Shown piece by piece: positions 1 to 8,778 of a stretch of DNA of 64,000 bases. The notes under the pieces were generated by a model, which did no database searches, was not told the DNA's origin, and saw nothing but the letters and a program-made list of their open reading frames with translations. Position numbers and translations under genes: made by a program. Location of the stretch: the NCBI GenBank assembly GCA_044225675.1, contig JBGAIH010000029.1, positions 3,552 to 67,551 of the forward strand. The letters run 5' to 3'. Position 1 is the first letter of the stretch; every line of letters starts with the position of its first letter. This DNA comes from JACMQX01 sp044225675. GTDB taxonomy: Bacteria; Pseudomonadota; Gammaproteobacteria; Burkholderiales; Burkholderiaceae_C.

Positions 1-1042
1 GGCTGTCCACCGTCCATCCCTCGGGGCCGTAGCGGCCCCGGCCGCGCGCCGTCTGCAACGGCAGGCGTTGCCGGTCCCAGGGGCCGGCGGCGGCGTTGCG
101 CAGGTCCGCCTGGGCCTGCCACCGGACGGCGTCGGCACCGGCGGGCTGCACCTGCACCTGCCCGTCGAGCAGGGTGTGCGGCGCCTGCGGCCAGAGCAGG
201 GCGAGGTCGAGCCGTGCAAAGCGCGCATCGGCCTGCATCAGCGGCTGCGGCGCCCAGGGCATGAGCCGTGCGGTGACGCTGGCGCGCAGGGCCTGCGTGG
301 GCGATGGCGACGCCTCGGCCGGCGCGAGCCGGGCGTCGATGTCGAGCGTGGCGCTGGCGCCGGCGAGCGTGCCCTGCACGGTGGCGGTGGCGCGCACGGG
401 CAGCGTTCCCTGGGCGCCGGGCAGCGGGGCCTGCAGCTCGCCTTGCAGCCGCGCGTCGAGCGCCATGGGGGCCTGCGCGCCGAGCGTGGCGCGTCCGGCG
501 TAGCGGCCGGCGGCCAGTGCGGCGCTGTCCAGGTCGAGCGCATGCCGGATGTGGTCGTAGCGGTAACGGCCGGCAAGGCTGGTGGCGGTGAGGGGCGTCG
601 CCCCTTTCCATTCGAAACGGTCCACCTGGAAGCCCAGGTCCACGCCGACCGGCAGGACGAGCCGGGTAAGCGGCTCGGTGGGCGCGGCCGGCCTGCGGTC
701 GTCCACCGTGAGCTGGCCCACGCGAAGCTGTTCGATGCGCAGCTGGCGGTCGAGCAGGGCCATCGGCTGCCAGCCGAACGAAACATCGCGGGCCTCGACG
801 ACCAGGCCGTCAGCGCTCCAGCGCAGCAGGCCGATGCGTCCGCCCGCGCGCAGCGAGCCCGTCACGTCCGTGGCCTCCAGCGTCTGGCCGGCCGGCAGGT
901 AGCGCGCGGCGCGCGACAGGCTGGCGGCCAGCGAGTCGCCGCTGCCGGTCCACCACCAGAGGCCGGCCGCGAGCAGCAGCGCAAGCACCACGGGCGTGAG
1001 CACCAGCCACGCCAGCCAGGCAAGCAGTCGTCGCACGCGCAT
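1..1042 (-). CDS. tamB: TamB, N-terminal part (translocation and assembly module), cut by window edge
   Basis: TamB is an inner-membrane-anchored protein that spans the periplasm and works with the outer-membrane barrel TamA in envelope biogenesis. The frame is open from an ATG at 1042 to the window edge, about 347 residues. It starts with Arg-rich residues and one long hydrophobic segment (about residues 7-32), the signal anchor. After that come beta-rich repeats typical of the AsmA/TamB superfamily. The ATG overlaps the tamA stop by one base (TGATG), so the two are translationally coupled. The family is usually over 1,200 residues, so most of the gene, including the C-terminal DUF490 domain, lies outside. 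Identification rests on position after tamA and on architecture. Confidence 0.82.
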   Translation of the reverse strand, partial: MRVRRLLAWLAWLVLTPVVLALLLAAGLWWWTGSGDSLAASLSRAARYLPAGQTLEATDVTGSLRAGGRIGLLRWSADGLVVEARDVSFGWQPMALLDRQLRIEQLRVGQLTVDDRRPAAPTEPLTRLVLPVGVDLGFQVDRFEWKGATPLTATSLAGRYRYDHIRHALDLDSAALAAGRYAGRATLGAQAPMALDARLQGELQAPLPGAQGTLPVRATATVQGTLAGASATLDIDARLAPAEASPSPTQALRASVTARLMPWAPQPLMQADARFARLDLALLWPQAPHTLLDGQVQVQPAGADAVRWQAQADLRNAAAGPWDRQRLPLQTARGRGRYGPEGWTVDS

Positions 1043-3003
1043 CAGAAGGTGAACCCCACGTTCAGGTGCAGGCGAAAGCGCTGGGTTGCCACGCCGTAGG
1101 CCAGGTCCACCTGCAGCGGGCCGACCGGGCTGCGCCAGCGCGCGCCCACGCCCACGCCGACCTTGGCCTTGAGCTCGGCGGGCCGGTCGGCTACGGCGCC
1201 GGCGTCCACGAACACCGCCGTTTCCCAGTCGCTGACCTGGCCGTTGATGACGAGCGGCCGCTGCCACTCGACGCTGCCCACGCTGAGGTAGCGGCCCGCG
1301 CTGATCTGGCCCGGCCCGCTCTGGATGCCGATGTCGCGCAGGCCGTAGCCGCGCACGGAGTTGTCGCCGCCGGCCAGAAACAGCTGCGTGCTGGGCAGCG
1401 TGGCGCCCTCGCGCGCGAGCACCGCGCCGCCTTCGGCCCGCAGCGCGATGCGCCCGCCGCGTCCGCGCGAGCCGTCGGCCTGCGTGATGCCGGCCAGCGG
1501 CCAGTAGCCGAGCCAGTTGGCGCGGGTGCGGAAGAACGGATTCTGCTGGCCGCCGAGCGTGGTGCCGCCGCCCAGCTCCACGCCCAGGCCCCAGCCGCGC
1601 GACGGGAAGAACACGCTGTCGAAGTTGCGCTGGGTCCAGGCGTAGTTGGCCGAGATCGACGAAGCCTCCGACGACAGCCCGACGCCACTGTCGCGCGCCT
1701 GGTCGTACTGCAGGTAGTAGTTGCGGTCGATGCGCTCGCCGGTCTGCGAACGCCCGAGGCGGTAGCGTTGGCTGCTGGTGCGGACCTCGTTGGTCTCCTT
1801 GCTCTGGAACAGCGCCGAGGTGACCCAGCGCCAGTAGCCCGCGTCGGGCTGGGACGTCAGCTCGGTGCCCAGCGACTGCGTGTCGCGGTCGACGGCGATC
1901 TTGCTGATCGCGCGCCAGCCCAGCAGCGGCAGCTTGTGGTGGGTGTGCTCCACCGAGATGCGCGGCCCGGAGTCGGTGCTCGCGCCCACGCCCAGGACGA
2001 TCTTCTGCAGCTTGGCCTCGCGCACCTGCGCGATGACGGGCGCGGCCTGCGGGTCGCCCGCAGTGTCGAGCGTGAGGAACACCGAGTCGTAGTAGCCGCT
2101 GTCGGCCACGCGCTGCTGCGCTTCGAGCAGGCGCTGCTGGTCGTAGTCGGCGCCGGTGGGCACGCGGGCCAGACGCTCGACCAGCTCGGGGCCGAAGTGC
2201 GAATGGCCGCTGACCTGCATCGGGCCGAAGCGGAAGGCCGGGCCGGAGTCGAGCCTGAGCGAGAGGGTGGCGGTGCGCTGGTCGGCATCAATGTCGGCGC
2301 GGCTCGTCTCGATCTGGCCGAGCGGATAGCGCAGGCTGGTCAGCAGCCGCAGCGCCACGGCCTTGGCGTCGTCCCAGCCGGCCTGGGAGAAGGCCATGCC
2401 GGGACGCAGCGGCCAGTCGGCCTGGATCGAGGCGCGCTGCGTCGCGGCGGCGCTGTCGGTGGCGACCGGCCCGCTGAAGCCGATGTCGACCTGGCTGATG
2501 CGCACCGGCTGGCCGGGCTGCACCGTGAGGATGACGGTGCGCGGGGCACCCGCAGGCGCCGCAGCCGCAGGCGTCGCACCCGCAGGCGCCGTGCCCGCAG
2601 GCGCCGCACCCTCGGGGGCTGTGCCCTCGGGCGCTGTACGCTCAGGCGCTGCGCCCTCGCGCAGCTCGATCGAGATGTCGGGCGAGAAGTAGCCCAGCGT
2701 ACCCAGCAGATCGCGCACATTGGCGTCGGCCGCGGCCAGCAGGCGGCGCAGCTCGTTGGTGTCGAGGTCGGGCAGGTCGCGGTAGCGCAGCATCTCCAGG
2801 TGCCGCAGCAGGTACTGGCGCACGTTGTCAGGGGCGCGCACTTCGAGGTTGAAGGCCGGCGGCGCGGCGGGTGCGGCGCTGGCGTCGGCACGCAGCCCGG
2901 CGAACGGCCCTGACAACGGGCCAGAGAGGGGCCCGGAGGCGCAGCCGGACACGGCCAACAGCGCCGGCCACAGCATCAGCGCACACAGGAACCGACGGAT
3001 CAT
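1042..3003 (-). CDS. tamA: TamA-like outer-membrane assembly factor (POTRA + Omp85-type barrel)
   Basis: Outer-membrane protein of the Omp85/BamA superfamily that pairs with TamB. The 653 residues comprise an N-terminal export signal, POTRA-like domains (about 50-330) and a C-terminal surface-antigen barrel (about 360-653) ending in a typical barrel signal with a terminal Phe. Two things are odd. The signal ends in a lipobox (VSGC, Cys21), which would make it a lipoprotein. Residues 117-153 are a run of about eight Pro/Ala/Gly/Glu/Thr pentapeptides inserted between POTRA segments. It is the fifth gene of a minus-strand run that begins at the MoxR ATPase. The stop overlaps the tamB start. Confidence 0.88.
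   Translation of the reverse strand: MIRRFLCALMLWPALLAVSGCASGPLSGPLSGPFAGLRADASAAPAAPPAFNLEVRAPDNVRQYLLRHLEMLRYRDLPDLDTNELRRLLAAADANVRDLLGTLGYFSPDISIELREGAAPERTAPEGTAPEGAAPAGTAPAGATPAAAAPAGAPRTVILTVQPGQPVRISQVDIGFSGPVATDSAAATQRASIQADWPLRPGMAFSQAGWDDAKAVALRLLTSLRYPLGQIETSRADIDADQRTATLSLRLDSGPAFRFGPMQVSGHSHFGPELVERLARVPTGADYDQQRLLEAQQRVADSGYYDSVFLTLDTAGDPQAAPVIAQVREAKLQKIVLGVGASTDSGPRISVEHTHHKLPLLGWRAISKIAVDRDTQSLGTELTSQPDAGYWRWVTSALFQSKETNEVRTSSQRYRLGRSQTGERIDRNYYLQYDQARDSGVGLSSEASSISANYAWTQRNFDSVFFPSRGWGLGVELGGGTTLGGQQNPFFRTRANWLGYWPLAGITQADGSRGRGGRIALRAEGGAVLAREGATLPSTQLFLAGGDNSVRGYGLRDIGIQSGPGQISAGRYLSVGSVEWQRPLVINGQVSDWETAVFVDAGAVADRPAELKAKVGVGVGARWRSPVGPLQVDLAYGVATQRFRLHLNVGFTF
2545..2655 (-). 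repeat. 15-bp degenerate tandem repeat inside tamA (pentapeptide repeat)
   Basis: About seven to eight imperfect copies of a 15-bp unit encode pentapeptides of the form APxGT or TAPEG, residues 117-153 of TamA. The low-complexity stretch sits in the POTRA region, where TamA is normally compact, so it is probably a flexible linker made by repeat slippage. Confidence 0.8.
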
Positions 3004-3007
3004 CGGC

Positions 3008-4198
3008 TCATTTTGACAGCAGGCGCATCGCCTCCTCGAGACCCTTGATCGTCAAGGGGTACATGCGGTTGTTCATGAGCTGCTGGATCACACTGATGCT
3101 CTGGCGGTACTGCCAGACACCCTGTGGCTCGGGGTTGATCCAGGCGAACTTGGGGAAGGCGTTGGTCAGGCGCTGCAGCCACTCGGCGCCGGCTTCCTCG
3201 TTGTTGTATTCGACGCTGCCGCCGGGCTGCAGGATCTCGTAGGGGCTCATGGTCGCGTCGCCCACGAAGATCAGCTTGTAGTCCTTGTTGTACTTGCGGA
3301 TGATGTCCAGCGTGGCGAACTTCTCCGAGAAGCGGCGGCGATTGTTCTTCCACATGAAGTCGTAGACGCAGTTGTGGAAGTAATAGAACTCCAGGTGCTT
3401 GAACTCGGTCTTGGTGGCCGAGAACAGCTCCTCCACGCGCTGGATGTGCTCGTCCATCGTGCCGCCCACGTCCATGAGCAGCAGCACCTTCACGTTGTTG
3501 TGGCGCTCGGGCACCATCTTGATGTCGAGGTAGCCGGCGTTGGCGGCGGTGGAGCGGATGGTGTCGGGCAGGTCCAGCTCCTCCTCCAGGCCCTCGCGCG
3601 CGAACTTGCGCAGCCTGCGCAGCGCCACCTTGATGTTGCGCGTGCCCAGCTCCTGCGAGTCGTCGTAGTCCTTGTAGGCACGCTGGTCCCAGACCTTGAC
3701 GGCGCTCTTGTTGCGGCCCTTTTCCTGGCCGATGCGGATGCCCTGCGGATTGAAGCCGTTGGCGCCGAAGGGCGAGGTGCCGCCGGTGCCGATCCACTTG
3801 CTGCCGCCCTCGTGGCGCTCCTTCTGCTCCTCGAAGCGCTTCTTGAGCGTCTCCATCAGCTCGTCCCAGCCCATCTTCTCGATCTTGGCCTTCTCCTCGG
3901 GGCTGAGTTCCAGCTCCAGGTTCTTGCGCAGCCATTCGAGCGGAATGTCCTTGGTGAAGTCGGCGATCATCTCCACGCCCTTGAAGTAGGCGGCGAAGGC
4001 TCGGTCGAACTTGTCGTAGTGCTTCTCGTCCTTGACCAGGGCCGTGCGCGACAGGTAGTAGAAGTCGTCGATGTGCCAGCCGTCTTCGCTGGCCGGGCCG
4101 ACCACGCCCTCCTGCAGCGACTCCAGCAGCGTGAGGTATTCCTTGACCGAGACCGGCAGCTTGGCCGAGCGCAGGGTGTAGAAGAAGTCGATCAGCAT
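3008..4198 (-). CDS. CoxE-like VWA-domain protein
   Basis: 396 residues with a charged N-terminal half and a C-terminal von Willebrand A domain of the CoxE type. The metal-site motif reads D243-V-G-G-T247 (consensus DxSxS), so the first Ser is Gly and the last is Thr. I recall that such variants occur in this family. Proteins of this type work with MoxR-type AAA+ ATPases in metal insertion or protein maturation, and a MoxR ATPase gene lies 0.9 kb upstream in the same direction. The ATG at 4198 is preceded by a purine-rich GGAGCC-type ribosome-binding site. Only 4 bases separate its stop from tamA. The frame stays open further upstream, but that extension is the antiphase of the GNAT gene. Confidence 0.88.
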   Translation of the reverse strand: MLIDFFYTLRSAKLPVSVKEYLTLLESLQEGVVGPASEDGWHIDDFYYLSRTALVKDEKHYDKFDRAFAAYFKGVEMIADFTKDIPLEWLRKNLELELSPEEKAKIEKMGWDELMETLKKRFEEQKERHEGGSKWIGTGGTSPFGANGFNPQGIRIGQEKGRNKSAVKVWDQRAYKDYDDSQELGTRNIKVALRRLRKFAREGLEEELDLPDTIRSTAANAGYLDIKMVPERHNNVKVLLLMDVGGTMDEHIQRVEELFSATKTEFKHLEFYYFHNCVYDFMWKNNRRRFSEKFATLDIIRKYNKDYKLIFVGDATMSPYEILQPGGSVEYNNEEAGAEWLQRLTNAFPKFAWINPEPQGVWQYRQSISVIQQLMNNRMYPLTIKGLEEAMRLLSK

Positions 4199-4221
4199 GG
4201 GGGCTCCTTCGCAAGAGGTGT

Positions 4222-4818
4222 TCAGCCGCGCGGCTTGTCCAGCAGGTACAGCAGCTGGGCGCGGGCTTCGGGCCACTCGCCGGCTCGCATGCTGTACATC
4301 ACGGTGTCGCGGATGGTGCCGTCGCGGCGCAGGGCGTGGCCGCGGATGACGCCGTCCTTCTTCGCGCCGAGCCGCTCGATGGCAGCTTGCGACGCGAAGT
4401 TGAAGTTGTCGGTGCGCCAGCCCACGACGAGCGCGTCGAGCGTCTCGAAGGCGTGGGTGAGCAGCAGCAGCTTGCAGGTGGTGTTGACGTGGGTGCGCTG
4501 GCAGCGCCGGGCGTACCAGGTGTAGCCGATCTCCACGCGGCGGATGGCCGGCACGATGTCGTGGTAGCTGGTGGAGCCGAGCACGTCGCCCGTCGCCTCC
4601 TCGATCACGGCGAACGCGAAGCGGTTGCCGTCCTCGCGCATCCTCAGCGCCGCCTCGATGTAGCCGCGGGTCTCGTGCGGCTCGGGCACGGAGGTGATGC
4701 GCAGCTTCCACAGCTGGCCGTCGGCGGCGGCAGCTTTCAGTCCGGCCTCGTGGTCGAGCGAGAGCGGCTCGAGCCTGATGCCGCGGGCAGTGAGGGTGAC
4801 GGGGTTCACGTAAGCCAA
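4222..4818 (-). CDS. GNAT-family N-acetyltransferase (RimJ/RimL type)
   Basis: 198 residues matching the Acetyltransf_3 (RimJ/RimL) class, which transfers acetyl from acetyl-CoA to N-termini or small molecules. The middle shows the family's HDIVP...VEIGYTWY strand pattern, then a run ending in FASQAAIERLGAKKDG, the usual region where an Asn or Ser and a conserved RLGAKxDG loop close the CoA site. It is cytosolic with no signal. It lies between the small membrane protein and the VWA gene on the minus strand, 23 bases from the latter, so it is probably cotranscribed. Substrate unknown. Confidence 0.85.
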   Translation of the reverse strand: MAYVNPVTLTARGIRLEPLSLDHEAGLKAAAADGQLWKLRITSVPEPHETRGYIEAALRMREDGNRFAFAVIEEATGDVLGSTSYHDIVPAIRRVEIGYTWYARRCQRTHVNTTCKLLLLTHAFETLDALVVGWRTDNFNFASQAAIERLGAKKDGVIRGHALRRDGTIRDTVMYSMRAGEWPEARAQLLYLLDKPRG

Positions 4819-4878
4819 AAGCAGATCCTCCGGTGTCTGATGGGGCGTTGCATCAAGCGGCGTGCGGGCGCGGGGCGA

Positions 4879-5100
4879 TCACTGGTCGCCGTCCTTGCGC
4901 CGCCCGGCGCGCCAGCGCCGCGCCAGCTGCAGGCCCGCTCCGCCGCCCAGGCCGACCAGCACGATGCCGCCGATGCTGCGGTTGTCGTAGCTGGGCGCGA
5001 AGATGTCCAGGCCCATGAGCTGCCCGGCCCAGAAGGCCAGCAGCGCGCCGCCTACGAAGCCGACGGCGTCGGACAGGCCCTCGACCAGCAACGGGTTCAT
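4879..5100 (-). CDS. Small membrane protein, 73 residues
   Basis: Unrecognised small protein with two hydrophobic segments (about residues 10-32 and 42-60), a GlyGly-rich second helix and a positively charged C-terminus (RRWRAGRRK). The ATG at 5100 lies 20 bases after the MoxR stop, and the gene is in the same direction as MoxR and the GNAT gene, so it is likely part of that operon. A longer reading frame exists upstream but is a shadow of the MoxR gene. A role as a membrane partner of the MoxR/VWA pair is possible, but only position suggests it. Confidence 0.72.
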   Translation of the reverse strand: MNPLLVEGLSDAVGFVGGALLAFWAGQLMGLDIFAPSYDNRSIGGIVLVGLGGGAGLQLARRWRAGRRKDGDQ

Positions 5101-5120
5101 CCATGTCGCTCCGGCGTGGC

Positions 5121-5975
5121 TCAGCGGTTGTGCCGCTGCATGAACACGAGCTTCTCGAACAGGGTCACGTCCTGCTCGTTCTTGAGCAGCGCGCCCACCA
5201 GCGGCGGCACGGCGACCTTGTCGTCCTTGCTCTGCAGGGCTTCGAGCGGAATGTCCTCGGCCACGAGCAGCTTGAGCCAGTCGAGCAGCTCCGAGGTGGA
5301 GGGCTTCTTCTTGAGGCCGGGGAGGTTGCGCACGTCGTAGAAGGTCTTCATGGCGGCGGCCAGCAGCTCCTTCTTGAGCGTGGGGAAGTGCACGTCCACG
5401 ATCTGCTGCATGGTCGCCGCGTCGGGGAACTTGATGTAGTGGAAGAAGCAGCGGCGCAGGAAGGCGTCGGGCAGCTCCTTCTCGTTGTTGGAGGTGATGA
5501 ACACCAGCGGGCGGTGCTTGGCTCGGATCAGCTCGCGCGTCTCGTAGACGTAGAACTCCATGCGGTCGATCTCGCGCAGCAGGTCGTTCGGGAATTCGAT
5601 GTCGGCCTTGTCGATTTCGTCGATCAGCAGGGCCACCGGCTTGTCGGCGGTGAAGGCCTGCCACAGCACACCCTTGACGATGTAGTTGTGGATGTCCTTG
5701 ACGCGCTCGCCGCCGTCGATGTCGGCCAGCTGCGAGTCGCGCAGGCGGCTCACCGCATCGTATTCATACAGGCCCTGCTGCGCCTTGGTGGTCGACTTGA
5801 TGTGCCACTGCAGCAGCGGCATGTCCAGCGCCTGGGCCACTTCCTCGGCCAGCATGGTCTTGCCCGTGCCCGGCTCGCCCTTGACGAGCAGCGGGCGCTT
5901 GAGCGTGATGGCCGCGTTGACGGCCAGCATCAGGTCCTGGGTGGCGACGTAGTTCTGGGTGCCTTGGAATTTCAT
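5121..5975 (-). CDS. MoxR-family AAA+ ATPase
   Basis: 284 residues. Walker A is GEPGTGKT at 33-40 and Walker B is LLIDEID with D119-E120, followed by a sensor-1 region with ITSNNE. This is the MoxR/CoxD class: AAA+ chaperone ATPases that act with VWA-domain partners to mature or activate protein complexes. The gene is first in a minus-strand run with a CoxE-like VWA gene, the classic pairing. No other cox/CODH genes are nearby, so the client is unknown; carbon monoxide dehydrogenase need not be involved. The upstream 150-base gap is shared with the cytochrome c gene. Confidence 0.93.
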   Translation of the reverse strand: MKFQGTQNYVATQDLMLAVNAAITLKRPLLVKGEPGTGKTMLAEEVAQALDMPLLQWHIKSTTKAQQGLYEYDAVSRLRDSQLADIDGGERVKDIHNYIVKGVLWQAFTADKPVALLIDEIDKADIEFPNDLLREIDRMEFYVYETRELIRAKHRPLVFITSNNEKELPDAFLRRCFFHYIKFPDAATMQQIVDVHFPTLKKELLAAAMKTFYDVRNLPGLKKKPSTSELLDWLKLLVAEDIPLEALQSKDDKVAVPPLVGALLKNEQDVTLFEKLVFMQRHNR

Positions 5976-6070
5976 GGTCAGGGGGAGTGTGCGGAAAGTG
6001 AACGTACAGTTTAGGGACGAATCAGGTGCGGGCCGCGGCCGGGGGCGGCTGCCCGCCGGGTTTGCCCGGA

Positions 6071-6076
6071 TATAAT
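6071..6076 (+). promoter_or_regulatory. Candidate -10 box for the cytochrome c gene
   Basis: A perfect TATAAT lies 49 bases before the cytochrome start in an otherwise GC-rich gap. No good -35 hexamer sits 16-18 bases upstream, so the promoter may need an activator or may be chance. Confidence 0.4.
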
Positions 6077-6124
6077 CGCCGGTTGATTACAAGCTGAACT
6101 CTCACGAGAGATTGTGCGCGCAAA

Positions 6125-6790
6125 ATGAACAAGTTGTTGACCACGATATTCGCCGCCGCTGTCGCTTGCGCGACCGCCATGGGTTCCGCCCAAGCCCAGG
6201 AGGCCAAGGGCAACGCCAAGGCGGCTGAAGCCAAGATCGCCATGTGCATCGGCTGCCACGGCATCGTCGGCTACCAGGCCAGCTTCCCCGAAGTTCACAA
6301 GGTGCCGATGATCTCGGGCCAGAGCGCCAAGTACATCACCGCCGCCCTGAACGAATACAAGAAGGGCGACCGCAAGCACCCCACCATGCGCGGCATCGCC
6401 GAGTCGCTGACCGACCAGGACATCGCCGACCTGTCGGTCTACTACGAGGCCAGCGGCGCCACCGGCGCCAAGCCGGCCGACACCCTGAGCAAGCAGCCCA
6501 GCCCCGAAGTGGCGGCCCTGCTGACCAAGGGCAACTGCGTGTCCTGCCATGGCAGCAACCTGTCCAAGCCGATCGACGTCTACCCCAAGATCGCGGGCCA
6601 GCACGCCGACTACCTGTTTGTAGCCCTGAAGGCTTACAAGAACGAGAAGAGCTCGGTCGTGGGCCGCAGCAATGCCGTCATGGGTGCCATTGCCAAGCAG
6701 TTCTCCAACGCCGAACTCAAGGCTCTGGCCGGCTACGTCAGCTCGCTCGAAGGCGAACTCAAGACGGTGCCGGAAAAGCGCTTCCGCTGA
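6125..6790 (+). CDS. Diheme c-type cytochrome (cytochrome c4/c553 type)
   Basis: 221 residues with a Sec signal peptide ending at about SAQAQ (residue 25). There are two CXXCH heme sites, CIGCH at 41-45 and CVSCH at 138-142, each with a downstream Met that can serve as the sixth ligand. Two similar halves are typical of cytochrome c4, a periplasmic electron carrier that donates to terminal oxidases. It is a single-gene unit with its own terminator at 6841-6866. It could feed the caa3-type oxidase encoded at 23-28 kb; that link is inferred. Confidence 0.93.
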   Translation: MNKLLTTIFAAAVACATAMGSAQAQEAKGNAKAAEAKIAMCIGCHGIVGYQASFPEVHKVPMISGQSAKYITAALNEYKKGDRKHPTMRGIAESLTDQDIADLSVYYEASGATGAKPADTLSKQPSPEVAALLTKGNCVSCHGSNLSKPIDVYPKIAGQHADYLFVALKAYKNEKSSVVGRSNAVMGAIAKQFSNAELKALAGYVSSLEGELKTVPEKRFR

Positions 6791-6840
6791 AGCCCCGGTC
6801 GAGGCATTGCGCCCCGGCGCCGTACCTCGCACACAAGAAG

Positions 6841-6866
6841 AAAGCCCGGTTCGCCGGGCTTTTTTG
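6841..6866 (+). terminator. Rho-independent terminator after the cytochrome c gene
   Basis: A perfect 9-bp stem (6841-6849 with 6854-6862) closed by a TTCG loop is followed by four or more T residues. It lies 50 bases after the stop codon. Confidence 0.92.
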
Positions 6867-6943
6867 CGTCCGTTGCCCGCTCGCCTGTGACGCCGCAGCA
6901 CGTACCGAGGCAGGCTGCGGGCGGGTTCGCCTGACCGCTGGGT

Positions 6944-7378
6944 TCAGTCCCGCGTGGCGCGCCGCTGAACGCAGTCGATGTAGGCCTGGCCGTCGGGCGG
7001 CCGGCCCGAACGCTGGCTCTCCCACATCATCTGGCCGAGGCATTCCATCGCCTCGTGGTGCGCCTCGTGCAGCGAGTCGCGCCGGGCCGCCAGCAGCTCC
7101 ACCGCCTGGCGGATTCCGCGCGGCTGGTCGATCGAGCATTGCTCGCTGATCGACAGGTGCATCGACAGGTGCAGGAACGGATTGGTCTGGCCGTCCTTGA
7201 CCTCGTACATGCGCTCGAGCGCCGCCGCCTCGTCCGAGAAGTCGGCGTGGTACTCGGGATGCTCGTCGATCCACTGCGCCGCCAGCGTTTCGATGGCCTC
7301 CATCGGCTGGCCGCTGCGGGACTTGGCAAAGACGGCGCAGTAGAAGCGCCGGACATCGGCTTGGGAGGGAGCGAACAT
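6944..7378 (-). CDS. DUF1841 family protein
   Basis: 144 residues, cytosolic and all-alpha in character. It carries the family's conserved NPFLHLSMHLSI block followed by EQ and a QPRGIR segment in the middle, which I recognise as DUF1841. Function is unknown; the family is common in beta- and gamma-proteobacteria as a single conserved gene. It is convergent with the cytochrome c gene and separated from it by the terminator. Confidence 0.82.
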   Translation of the reverse strand: MFAPSQADVRRFYCAVFAKSRSGQPMEAIETLAAQWIDEHPEYHADFSDEAAALERMYEVKDGQTNPFLHLSMHLSISEQCSIDQPRGIRQAVELLAARRDSLHEAHHEAMECLGQMMWESQRSGRPPDGQAYIDCVQRRATRD

Positions 7379-7589
7379 GGTGGCGTGAGGTTAGCAGGTC
7401 GGCCCCGACAACCGGCTGCATGAAGAGCGAGCCCCGGCGCCTTGCGCGGGATTTCGGCGCACGCGGCCTGAGGGCGGCGTCCTACGAACGGGGGTGCCGC
7501 TCAAATCTACATTGGCGTCACGACAGCGGCTGATCCGGGGGCCGCTGACTCATCAACAATTCAACCTCCCGGGGCAGAAAGCACACAAC

Positions 7590-7811
7590 ATGAACGCCAT
7601 CCGCATCACGGGCATCGCCCTCATCGTTCTGGGTCTGGCCGGCTTCTTTACCGGCGGCTTCAGCTTCACCAAGGACACGTCCAAGGCCAAGATCGGGCCG
7701 GTGGAACTGGTGGTGAAGGAAAAGGAGACGGTCAACTTCCCGCAGTGGCTGAGCCTCGCGGCCGTGGTGGCCGGCGTGGCGGCGCTGGCGCTGGGCGGGC
7801 GCAAGTCCTGA
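7590..7811 (+). CDS. Small two-helix membrane protein, 73 residues
   Basis: Unrecognised. Residues 4-25 and 51-68 are hydrophobic helices flanking a charged loop (KDTSKAKIGPVELVVKEKE). The ATG at 7590 begins a protein with a normal membrane N-terminus; a 32-residue upstream extension is unlikely. It is a lone gene between convergent and divergent neighbours. Short proteins of this layout occur widely in proteobacteria with no known role. Confidence 0.7.
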   Translation: MNAIRITGIALIVLGLAGFFTGGFSFTKDTSKAKIGPVELVVKEKETVNFPQWLSLAAVVAGVAALALGGRKS

Positions 7812-7911
7812 GCCGGTGAACTCGGCCGGCCGCTCCGTCGCCTTGGCGGCGCACCCGGCGGAACAAGCAGCCGGGGGCGCCCTGCGGGCTCTTCGGTTGC
7901 GTGACGCGCCT

Positions 7912-8754
7912 TCAGCCGCGCCCCAGCATGCGCGAGATTCGGCCCGCGGCTTCGAGCAGGGCGGGCAGCATGGTCTCCTGCATCACCTTGGCGCTGGTGC
8001 GATTGGCCTGGCCGCTGATGTTGAGGCCCGCCACCGTCTGACCGGTGCGGTTGCGGATCGGCGCCGCCATCGAGATCAGTCCTTCTTCCAGTTCCTGGTT
8101 CACCAGGCTCCAGCCCTGCCGACGGGTCTGGGCGACCTTGGCCATCAGCGCCTCGACGTCGGTGACGGTATGGCGCGTAAGCGCAGTGCGCCGTGAGGCC
8201 GCCAGAACCCGGCGCGCGTCCTCGTCCGCCAGGCCGGCCAGCAGCACGCGGCCGAGCGAGGTGCAGTAGGCCGGCAGACGTGAGCCCACGCCCAGGCTGA
8301 TGCTCATGATCTTGTGGGTCGGCACGCGCATCACGTAGACGATGTCGGTGCCGTCGAGCGCAGCGGCCGAGCACGATTCCTTGACCTGCGCCACCAGGCC
8401 CTCCATCACCGGCTCGGCGAGGTTCCAGATCGGCATCGACGACAGGTAGGCAAAACCCAGATCGAGGATGCGCGGCGTGAGCGCGAACAGCCGGCCGTCG
8501 GTCTGCACGTAGCCCAGCGTCTGCAGGGTCAGCAGGATACGCCGCGCGCCTGCACGGGTCAGGCCGGCGCGCGCCGCGACCTCGCTGAGCGTCTGCTGGG
8601 GCGCCTGCGCGCTGAAGGAGCGGATCACTTCCAGCCCCCGGGCGAATGACTGCACGTAGGCGTCACCCGGGCGCGGGCCTTCGTCCTGCGGCGTGGGGGC
8701 CGCAGCCGGGGTGGCGCGTTGGGCAGAGCGTTGCGGTGGGGCGCGAGTTGTCAT
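7912..8754 (-). CDS. pcaR: IclR-family regulator, PcaR/PcaU type
   Basis: 280 residues: a low-complexity start (1-30), an IclR winged helix-turn-helix (about 33-95, with SFARGLEVIRSFS and TRAGARRIL) and a C-terminal effector domain (about 110-275). It most resembles the PcaR/PcaU/PobR branch that senses protocatechuate-pathway compounds such as beta-ketoadipate. It is divergent from pcaIJF, and a perfect 9-5-9 palindrome lies between them, overlapping a plausible -35 of this gene. Together these suggest autorepression and activation of pcaIJF. The symbol is by family and context. Confidence 0.85.
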   Translation of the reverse strand: MTTRAPPQRSAQRATPAAAPTPQDEGPRPGDAYVQSFARGLEVIRSFSAQAPQQTLSEVAARAGLTRAGARRILLTLQTLGYVQTDGRLFALTPRILDLGFAYLSSMPIWNLAEPVMEGLVAQVKESCSAAALDGTDIVYVMRVPTHKIMSISLGVGSRLPAYCTSLGRVLLAGLADEDARRVLAASRRTALTRHTVTDVEALMAKVAQTRRQGWSLVNQELEEGLISMAAPIRNRTGQTVAGLNISGQANRTSAKVMQETMLPALLEAAGRISRMLGRG

Positions 8755-8778
8755 GGGTGGGCAAAGCTTCTAGAATTC

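Noticed and set aside
3008..4711. Possible GNAT-VWA fusion protein
   Set aside because: The VWA frame stays open upstream, but that part is Arg/Gln/His-rich shadow of the GNAT gene. A proper ATG with ribosome-binding site at 4198 gives a normal CoxE-like protein.
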